From contig CAYSFE010000005.1 of the NCBI GenBank assembly GCA_964430225.1, positions 1 to 48,073 of the forward strand: 48,073 nt of DNA. Direction: 5' to 3'. Each line of letters opens with the position of its first letter. The stretch's first letter is position 1. Positions 40,675-47,024 of this stretch are shown here, piece after piece. A program made the translations under genes and the position numbers. The notes below the pieces were generated by a model, which did not search any database, was not told the DNA's origin, and worked only from the letters and a program-made list of their open reading frames with translations. The DNA comes from CAYSFE01 sp964430225 (GTDB taxonomy: Bacteria > Patescibacteriota > Dojkabacteria > GCA-016699595 > JBAXKR01).

Positions 40675-41098
40675 AGAAATAAATAAAGATATTGAAATTA
40701 AATCTGATCAAGAAGTTAGATATACTTTTGTAGGGAAGGATAAAGATTCTGTCAAAGCCAATTTAAATATTTTTCACAAGATGCCTAACAAAATATCAAG
40801 GATATATGTTCGAGTAGTTCTTTTTGATGAATCAAGATTTGATCTTGAAACTATGCTACATATTAAAAAAGGAGCTCGTAATACTGATACATACTTTAAA
40901 GCTCAGGTACTTCTAATGAGTGATGAAGCAAGTGCTCGTGTAGTCCCTTCTCTTGAGATAGAGGAGAACGAAGTTAAGGCAGGACATGCAGCAACAATAA
41001 CTCAAGTAGATAAAAATCAGATATACTATCTAATGAGCAGAGGGCTTACAAAAGAGGAAAGTGAAAATATGTTAATAGAATCATTTCTTAATTTTTAA
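40655..41098 (+). CDS. sufD: Truncated SufD-like protein
   Basis: The 147 residues correspond only to the C-terminal beta-helix core and end of SufD: RVVLFDESRFDLETMLHIKK, VPSLEIEENEVKAGHAATIT and NQIYYLMSRGLTKEESENML. The His in AGHAAT, equivalent to the His that with SufB forms the cluster assembly site, is retained. Ordinary SufD has about 430 residues, so some 280 N-terminal residues are absent, and no frame upstream supplies them. It pairs with SufB in this operon. Confidence 0.85.
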   Translation: MKITELKEINKDIEIKSDQEVRYTFVGKDKDSVKANLNIFHKMPNKISRIYVRVVLFDESRFDLETMLHIKKGARNTDTYFKAQVLLMSDEASARVVPSLEIEENEVKAGHAATITQVDKNQIYYLMSRGLTKEESENMLIESFLNF

Positions 41099-41107
41099 TA
41101 CTTTTAA

Positions 41108-41470
41108 ATGCTTACGAAACTCATAAACAAAAATGAAGTAATTGAAAATTCTCCTAAATTAGTAGTTATTGGAGAGAGGAAGATTTCTGTATATTTAGTA
41201 GAAGGTAAGTTCTATGCAACTTCTGCAGTGTGTTCCCATATGAATGGACCACTAGACAAAGGTCACTTAGAAGATAAATATACGATAGTTTGTCCTAATC
41301 ATGGAGCAAGATTTGATATTAGAACAGGTAAATCTCCAGAGAATGCTCCTATTAAAGCATATGATGTATATATGAAAGATGATGATCTATACATAGAAGT
41401 TGATGTCGATCAAGAAGGGAAAGAAGAATGTGATTGTGAAGATTGTAAATGTAAAGATGAAACTAAATGA
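41108..41470 (+). CDS. Rieske-type 2Fe-2S ferredoxin
   Basis: The 120 residues contain both cluster-binding boxes: CSHMNGPLDKGHL (CxH) and CPNHGARFDIRTG (CxxH). Soluble Rieske ferredoxins of this size serve as electron carriers, and in actinobacterial suf operons one occupies the same neighbourhood. A short acidic tail ends with four more cysteines (ECDCEDCKCKDETK), unusual for the family and possibly metal-binding. It overlaps sufS by 4 bases. Confidence 0.9.
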   Translation: MLTKLINKNEVIENSPKLVVIGERKISVYLVEGKFYATSAVCSHMNGPLDKGHLEDKYTIVCPNHGARFDIRTGKSPENAPIKAYDVYMKDDDLYIEVDVDQEGKEECDCEDCKCKDETK

Positions 41471-42678
41471 AGAATATATTAGAAATTAAAAAAGACTTCC
41501 CTATTCTATCTAGTGGTATTACATATCTAGATAACTCAGCTACAACTCAAAAACCATTAAGTGTAATAGATGGATACAAAGAGTTCTATGAAAATAATAA
41601 TGCAAATGTAAACAGAGGGATATATAAACTATCAGAAAAAGCTACTTCGCTATATGAACATACATGTGAACTTGTAGCTAAATATATTAACTCAGATATT
41701 TCCGAAGTCATTTTTACCCGTAACACTACAGAATCAATAAATCTGGTTATGTATTCATGGGGAGAAGAGAATATTAAAAAGGGAGATACTATTCTTCTCA
41801 CAGAAATGGAACATCACAGTAATATTGTTCCTTGGGTAGAATTAGCAAAAAAGAAAGAAGCTAAAATTGAGTGGATTAAGATAACTCCTGAGTTTAGGTT
41901 AGACATGGAAGATTTAAAAGAGAAACTTAAACTAAGTCCTAAACTAGTATGTGTTACTCACGTATCAAATGTGCTTGGAACAACAAACCCTATTAATGAA
42001 GTAATAAAGTTAGCTCATGAAGCAGGTGCACTTGTATTAGTTGATGCTGCACAAAGTGCTTCATATAAAATGGTGGATGTAAAAAAAGATGATATAGATT
42101 TCTGTGCATTTTCAGCACATAAGATGATGGGACCTACAGGGGTTGGAGTGCTATTCGTTAAGAAGGAAATTCTTTCTCAAATGAAACCATTCATGTTTGG
42201 TGGTGATATGATTAGAGAAGTACATAAAGATAATATTACTTGGAATGATATTCCACATAAGTTTGAAGCAGGTACTCCAAACATTGCTGACGTTGTAGTG
42301 TTTGCTAAGTCTATAGAATATATAAATAACCTATATGAAAACTATGATGTAGAGACCCATGAGAAAGAACTTACCTCACATGCATTAACGATCTTAAAAG
42401 TAATCCCTGGTCTTAAGATAATAGGACCTCAACGTTCTGAGAACAGAAAACCAATTTTTAGTTTCACTATAGAAGGTATTCATCCACATGATATTTCTCA
42501 AATACTAGATAACGATGATATTTGTGTAAGATCAGGCTTTCATTGTGCAGAAGTATTACATGATGTACTAGGTATTAAAGCTACTACTCGAGCTTCAGCA
42601 TATTTCTATAACTCAACATCGGATCTAGACAAACTTGTAGAAGGATTAATAAAAGCTCGTGAAATATTTAAAAGATGA
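41467..42678 (+). CDS. sufS: Cysteine desulfurase SufS
   Basis: This 403-residue PLP enzyme releases sulfur from cysteine. It has YLDNSATTQKP near the N-terminus, TEMEHHSNIVPW, the PLP-lysine in FSAHKMMGPTGVGVLF and the catalytic Cys in RSGFHCAEVLHD. It is of group II, the type that transfers persulfide to SufU or SufE. It overlaps sufU by 4 bases, which fits direct partnership. Confidence 0.96.
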   Translation: MKNILEIKKDFPILSSGITYLDNSATTQKPLSVIDGYKEFYENNNANVNRGIYKLSEKATSLYEHTCELVAKYINSDISEVIFTRNTTESINLVMYSWGEENIKKGDTILLTEMEHHSNIVPWVELAKKKEAKIEWIKITPEFRLDMEDLKEKLKLSPKLVCVTHVSNVLGTTNPINEVIKLAHEAGALVLVDAAQSASYKMVDVKKDDIDFCAFSAHKMMGPTGVGVLFVKKEILSQMKPFMFGGDMIREVHKDNITWNDIPHKFEAGTPNIADVVVFAKSIEYINNLYENYDVETHEKELTSHALTILKVIPGLKIIGPQRSENRKPIFSFTIEGIHPHDISQILDNDDICVRSGFHCAEVLHDVLGIKATTRASAYFYNSTSDLDKLVEGLIKAREIFKR

Positions 42679-43043
42679 GTAACAATATCTATCAAGAAAA
42701 CATAATAGACCACTATACTAACCCTAAGAACTTTAAAGTAATAAAAGATGCAACATATAAAGGGAAGTTTAGTAATTTGAGTTGTGGAGATGAAGTTGAG
42801 GTGTATGTTTTTACTGACTCTTCAAACAATATTACAGATATTGGATTTCAAGGATCAGGATGTGCTTTGTCTATTGCAACTACCTCAATACTTTCAGAAG
42901 AACTAAAAGGTAAGAGTATAGAGTATATTAAAGACCTTAAATATGAGGACTTGACCTCTCTAATTGGAATAACACCATCAGCAGCCAGGTCAAAGTGTGT
43001 ACTAACAGGTTTGGAAGCTTTAAGAGACGCTACAAAGAAATAA
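42675..43043 (+). CDS. sufU: Sulfur-transfer protein SufU
   Basis: The 122 residues open IYQENIIDHYTNPKNFKVIK and have the three conserved cysteines in SNLSCGDEVEV, GSGCALSIATT and RSKCVLTGLEAL. They correspond to the zinc/persulfide site that accepts sulfur from SufS. It is slightly shorter than the 140-150 residues common for SufU. It is the last gene of the suf operon, and its end overlaps the convergent recF by 14 bases. Confidence 0.92.
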   Translation: MSNNIYQENIIDHYTNPKNFKVIKDATYKGKFSNLSCGDEVEVYVFTDSSNNITDIGFQGSGCALSIATTSILSEELKGKSIEYIKDLKYEDLTSLIGITPSAARSKCVLTGLEALRDATKK

Positions 43044-44112
43044 CATCAGATTCTTTTACAAATCCTTTTGAATATTCAGTTCTATCCACAGCTGTTAATA
43101 TTACCTGTGCATTCATTTCTTTAAATAGCTTCTCTGCATTTGTAACATGTACTCTATCTAGTTCAGCAGGAAGATCATCTATTAAAAGAATTACACTTTC
43201 TTTGTTCTTACTTAATATTTCATATTCAGATAGTTTAATTATGAAAGAAGCCAGCCTTTGTTGTCCCCTTGATCCACTTTCTTTTAAAGACTTTCCATTA
43301 AGTAGAACTTCAATATCATCTCTATGAGGACCATACAAAGTAGATCCTACAGCTATTTCTTTTAAGAGATTATTCTCATATTTCTCAAGTAGTACTTTCT
43401 CTATTTCTCCTTCACTCATATCATCATATGAAATATATTTATTTATGTATTTTAAATTAAATACATTATCCCCAAAGTGATATATTTCTTTAGCAACCCT
43501 AGAGGCAACTTCTTCTAATATTTTTAAATTATCTATTCTCTTTCTAATTATTTTTGATCCTAAAGTTGATAGTTTTTTGTTCCAAAATATTAATTGCCGA
43601 TCAATATTTGCTGGATGTATTTGAAGTATCTTATTTCTAGATCTTAGGGACTTTCTATATTCCTCCATCTCTTTTTTGTATGAACTATCTAGAAGGGAGA
43701 TAAAAGTATCTAGTTCATCTCGTCTTTCTGATGGAGTCTTTGAGATTAGATCAATTGAAGAAGGAGTAAATATGATTGCAACATGATCATCAGAAAATCC
43801 ATATGCTCTTTTAACTTTTCCATTTATCTTATATGTCTTTTTTCCTTGAAATACTATTTGCCTTTCTTCACTCCCTAATTTACCTGTGATATTAAAGAAG
43901 GGATCTATATTAAACTCTTTTGTGAAGTTCCAACTAACTAAATCAATATCATCAGAGTCTCTATATGAGAATCCATTTACAATTAGAAATATTGATTCAA
44001 GGAGGTTAGATTTACCCTTACCATTTTCACCAGTAATTAAAGTAATCCTATTATTAAAAGAATACTTTGAATTTAGATTTTTGTAGTTTTGTAGAGTGAT
44101 ACTATCTATCAT
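43030..44112 (-). CDS. recF: DNA replication/repair protein RecF
   Basis: This 360-residue SMC-like ATPase promotes RecA loading at gaps. It has IDSITLQNYKNLNS, Walker A GENGKGKSN, the ABC signature KESGSRGQQRLASFIIKL and Walker B VILLIDDLPAELD. The length matches the family. It is not with dnaA, dnaN or gyrB, its common neighbours, but follows the trigger factor gene by 26 bases. Confidence 0.93.
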   Translation of the reverse strand: MIDSITLQNYKNLNSKYSFNNRITLITGENGKGKSNLLESIFLIVNGFSYRDSDDIDLVSWNFTKEFNIDPFFNITGKLGSEERQIVFQGKKTYKINGKVKRAYGFSDDHVAIIFTPSSIDLISKTPSERRDELDTFISLLDSSYKKEMEEYRKSLRSRNKILQIHPANIDRQLIFWNKKLSTLGSKIIRKRIDNLKILEEVASRVAKEIYHFGDNVFNLKYINKYISYDDMSEGEIEKVLLEKYENNLLKEIAVGSTLYGPHRDDIEVLLNGKSLKESGSRGQQRLASFIIKLSEYEILSKNKESVILLIDDLPAELDRVHVTNAEKLFKEMNAQVILTAVDRTEYSKGFVKESDVISL

Positions 44113-44138
44113 TTAACTGATAGTGTACCAAAGCTTCC

Positions 44139-45164
44139 TTACTTTACCAAACTTACAAGTTTATCTAATGCTCTTTGTTGAAGAAGTACACTAAAGATAT
44201 ATCTTCTTCCTGCTTCTGAGTCATATTCTGCTTTTAGTTTTGGATCTGCAATCTTTTTAATTTCAAGATCTATATCAGCATCTTCCACTTTAATACCATA
44301 TACTTTAGATACTTGAAGTAACATGATTTCTGTCTTTACTCTCTCAGTAGCTTCTGATCTCCAACTTGCTCTTAGTGTTTCAATGTCTGTCTTTTGAGCT
44401 TTAAGAAAATCATTCATATCAATACCAAGATCTTTAATTCTTGCTGTATAGTCTTTCTCACGAGCTGTAATTTCCATATCTATGAACATATCTGGAATAT
44501 CAAATTTAATCTTAGAAACTACAGCATTCACAATATCCCCTTTATATTTATCTTCTGCATATGCTTTCTTTTGATTCTCTACTTCAGATCTAATCTCATT
44601 CTTAAAATCTTCAACATTCTGAGATTTCATTTTTAATGACTTAACAAACTCATCATTAAAAGTAATAAGTTTTTTCTTTTCTTCATCTTTCTCATTAGCT
44701 TTCATATCCTCCACCATCTTATCTATGACTTTCTTAATATCTTCATCTGTAACTACAGCTGATTCTTTAGTTACTTTAATATCCTTCATATCAGGTAAAG
44801 TTACTTCAGGATATACAGTGAAGGTAACATTAAATTTAAGTTCAGTTAATGGATCAAGAGAAACTACATCATACTTTACTTGATCTATTGGAGAAATATT
44901 CTCTTTCTCAAGTACTTCAATAGTTACTGCTGGTAACAATAGATTTACAGCTTCTTCTATTAGTGTTGCACCAAGGTGCGTTTCAAGAACATTCTTAGGA
45001 GCCATACCAGGTCTAAAACCAGGAAGGTTTACACTTGGAGCTAGCTTAGTAAATGCTTTATTCTTGTACTCTTCATATACTTCTTTCTTAACAGTAAGTT
45101 CCAGTTTAACTTGAGATTTTTCAAGTTTATTCACCTTATATGTTGAAAAGTCTAAAAGATTCAT
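44139..45164 (-). CDS. tig: Trigger factor lacking the PPIase domain
   Basis: This 341-residue ribosome-bound chaperone has the N-terminal ribosome-binding domain with the signature VNLPGFRPGMAPKNVLETHL. The C-terminal cradle is clear (ADIDLEIKKIADPKLKAEYD and following). Where the FKBP-type PPIase domain normally lies (about 100 residues), there is only a short charged linker (DKMVEDMKANEKDEEKKKLI). It should bind nascent chains but not isomerise proline bonds. Confidence 0.9.
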   Translation of the reverse strand: MNLLDFSTYKVNKLEKSQVKLELTVKKEVYEEYKNKAFTKLAPSVNLPGFRPGMAPKNVLETHLGATLIEEAVNLLLPAVTIEVLEKENISPIDQVKYDVVSLDPLTELKFNVTFTVYPEVTLPDMKDIKVTKESAVVTDEDIKKVIDKMVEDMKANEKDEEKKKLITFNDEFVKSLKMKSQNVEDFKNEIRSEVENQKKAYAEDKYKGDIVNAVVSKIKFDIPDMFIDMEITAREKDYTARIKDLGIDMNDFLKAQKTDIETLRASWRSEATERVKTEIMLLQVSKVYGIKVEDADIDLEIKKIADPKLKAEYDSEAGRRYIFSVLLQQRALDKLVSLVK

Positions 45165-45229
45165 ATCAAAAAAATATTAAGTAAACTTGAAATGATAACA
45201 CGAAAGTGGATTTTTGAGCTAGTAGCTAC

Positions 45230-45577
45230 CTACTTTTTATCGTCATTACTCTTTTCAGGAGCAAGACCATCAATACCAGCATAGTCAGCAATTATGGCAT
45301 CTAGTGCTCCTTCTTCTGAGTCATCACTAAAAGAATTCTTTCCTAAATGATGTTCATCATCATCATCAGTACTTACAACTTCCCAAGAATCATCGTCAGC
45401 TACTACTTTAGATCTAGCATACGCAGAAGTAAGGTCATCATTATCAGCACCTAGTTCATCAGACATATCTACAAAGTCAGCACCAGCCATACCATTATCA
45501 TCGGTATTAGTATTCTTATGTAGTTTTTTCTCCGTCTTTTTTCCAGACTTCGTAGCTTTTTTCATAACTTTAACCAT
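45230..45577 (-). CDS. Small highly acidic protein of unknown function
   Basis: The 115 residues have a basic start (VKVMKKATKSGKKTEKKLHK) and then become strongly acidic (DFVDMSDELGADNDDLTSAY, VVSTDDDDEHHLG). No fold or family is recognisable, and it is probably intrinsically disordered. A good promoter and the next gene tig on the same strand indicate a bicistron. It could be a nucleic-acid mimic or a polymerase-associated factor, but there is no direct evidence. Confidence 0.6.
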   Translation of the reverse strand: MVKVMKKATKSGKKTEKKLHKNTNTDDNGMAGADFVDMSDELGADNDDLTSAYARSKVVADDDSWEVVSTDDDDEHHLGKNSFSDDSEEGALDAIIADYAGIDGLAPEKSNDDKK

Positions 45578-45616
45578 GGATTTGGGCAGTAATAATTATT
45601 GAATTCTAATTTTGCT

Positions 45617-45644
45617 AATATACATCAAGATAAATTTAAGTCAA
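45617..45644 (-). promoter_or_regulatory. Promoter of the acidic-protein gene
   Basis: On the minus strand TTGACT (45639-45644), a 16-base spacer and TATATT (45617-45622) preceded by TG. The leader is about 32 nt and contains ATTACTGCC just before the ATG. Confidence 0.65.
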
Positions 45645-45664
45645 GAAGAAAATGAATAACAAGA

Positions 45665-46210
45665 TTATTTACGACTACGTAATGATTGTTGGAATTTTGA
45701 AACATATCTTCCATCGTCCCTTAAAGGATTGTATTCTCCTGGTTCAAGAAGAGCTACAGAAGGTCCTAATGAAGCCGCGCGAAACATCACACCTGATTCA
45801 AGAAAAATGTCACTATTAGCAGGAATGTTCCTACATATAAAAGGAATAATTATTTTATTATTCCCTTCGCCAACTTCTATAGTAAAGTTTTCTCTATATA
45901 AAGCTTCTAAGTTATCTCCAGATCTTGAAAAACAAATGTTTGTAAATGGCATACCTAAATGGTCTGTAATATTTCCAATATGTTTTAGCGTTACAATACC
46001 TGCAGCAATTCCTAGAGAAGATTTTAAAGCTCTAAGTCTTAAACAACTCTCATCAACAACTGTTTCAATCCCACCATAGTAATATGATCTTTCAGTCATT
46101 TGAGGTCCCATATTTTCTAAAGAGCCCCACAATAAAAATCTAAAGTCCCTTTGGAATCTTAATAAAGGATACCTGTCTTTAGGATATTTAAAGATTAATT
46201 CTTGTTCCAT
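45665..46210 (-). CDS. Conserved-looking protein of unknown function next to a response regulator
   Basis: The 181 residues (MEQELIFKYPKDRYPLLRFQ...) have no signal peptide or membrane helix. There are notable segments SYYYGGIETVVDESCLRLRA and KHIGNITDHLGMPFTNICFS. It shares one base with the response-regulator stop, so it is coupled to it. I recognise no family. A signalling output or partner role follows only from position. Confidence 0.6.
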   Translation of the reverse strand: MEQELIFKYPKDRYPLLRFQRDFRFLLWGSLENMGPQMTERSYYYGGIETVVDESCLRLRALKSSLGIAAGIVTLKHIGNITDHLGMPFTNICFSRSGDNLEALYRENFTIEVGEGNNKIIIPFICRNIPANSDIFLESGVMFRAASLGPSVALLEPGEYNPLRDDGRYVSKFQQSLRSRK

Positions 46211-46881
46211 TATTCTGTAATCATATATCCAAATCCTCGTATTGTTTTAATAAGACTCTTAAGATGAGGAAATGGTTTATCTATTTTATCTCTTAAGTAT
46301 CGTATATATACAGCAACAATATTTGAAAGTCCATCATACTCTCTATCCCATACATGCGATATTATCTGAGTTTCTTTCACAATACTTCCTTTATTACTCA
46401 TGAGAAATTCAAGTAGAGCAAATTCTTTAGCTGAAAGATCAACTCTCTTACCATCTCTAGTAACACTAAAAGTAGAGGGATCCATAACTAAATCAGATAC
46501 CATTAATTGTGGTTTAAGTTTCTTTGATCTTCTAACTACTGATCTTACGCGAGCTACTAATTCTTCAAACTCAAAAGGTTTAGGTAAAAAGTCATCAGCT
46601 CCACTATTCAATAGCTCCACTCTTTTATTTGTACTATCTTTTGCAGTTAAAACAATTGTAGGTATATTGATATTATCTTTTTGTAATTGTGTAAGGAGTT
46701 CCTCTCCACTAATGAGTGGCATCATGAGATCTAGAAGTAGTAGATCATATGTCTCTTCATTTAAAAGAGAATATGCTTCCTTACCATTACGAGCAATATC
46801 TACTAAAAAGGATTCCCTAAGTAAAACAGTCTTGATAATTGTGGCAATATCAGTATCATCTTCAGCTACTAATATTTTCAT
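46210..46881 (-). CDS. OmpR/PhoB-family response regulator
   Basis: The 223 residues consist of a receiver domain (1-120) with acidic pocket E7, D8, D9, phospho-acceptor D51 in LLLLDLMMPL, and the conserved Thr and Lys in VLTAKDS and FLPKPFEF. A winged-helix DNA-binding domain follows (about 125-223; LSAKEFALLEFLMSNKGSIV, YIRYLRDKIDKP). No histidine kinase gene is adjacent, so it is an orphan in this window. The GGGGAATG repeat overlapping its -35 may be an autoregulatory site. Confidence 0.93.
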   Translation of the reverse strand: MKILVAEDDTDIATIIKTVLLRESFLVDIARNGKEAYSLLNEETYDLLLLDLMMPLISGEELLTQLQKDNINIPTIVLTAKDSTNKRVELLNSGADDFLPKPFEFEELVARVRSVVRRSKKLKPQLMVSDLVMDPSTFSVTRDGKRVDLSAKEFALLEFLMSNKGSIVKETQIISHVWDREYDGLSNIVAVYIRYLRDKIDKPFPHLKSLIKTIRGFGYMITE

Positions 46882-46929
46882 AACTATTTGTAATGAAGAA
46901 CTAAAGGGGCATGATAAAGCAGTGAGGGT

Positions 46930-46938
46930 ATTATATCA
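46930..46938 (-). promoter_or_regulatory. Extended -10 promoter of the response-regulator gene
   Basis: On the minus strand TGATATAAT combines a TGn extension with a perfect TATAAT (46930-46935). The start would be near 46923, about 40 bases before the ATG. Confidence 0.55.
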
Positions 46939-46951
46939 CAACGAATTGTTA

Positions 46952-46992
46952 CATTCCCCATTTTCTGGAGAAAACGGGGAGTGTCATTCCCC
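46952..46992. repeat. Direct repeat GGGGAATG in the hisS-response regulator gap
   Basis: Copies on the minus strand lie at 46952-46959 (at the -35 position of the response-regulator promoter) and 46985-46992, 33 bases apart, about three helical turns. It is a candidate binding site for the response regulator. The second copy also forms one arm of the hisS terminator. Confidence 0.4.
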
Positions 46993-46993
46993 G
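46969..46993 (-). terminator. Intrinsic terminator after hisS
   Basis: On the minus strand CGGGGA and TCCCCG pair around a 7-base loop and are followed by TTTTCT, about 32 bases after the hisS stop. The downstream arm could alternatively pair with the other GGGG at 46956-46959 region, giving a competing hairpin. Confidence 0.65.
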
Positions 46994-47024
46994 ATTTCCT
47001 GGGAATTTGGAGAATTGGTCCTTT

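Noticed and set aside
38549..43043. Alternative genetic code with UGA as glycine
   Set aside because: TGA ends sufB, sufS and others at normal family lengths in ATGA overlaps, so UGA is a stop.
5683..46979. Shared 10-mer GAAAACGGGG near the infA promoter (5683) and after hisS (46970)
   Set aside because: Only two copies, in different positions relative to promoters; chance cannot be excluded.
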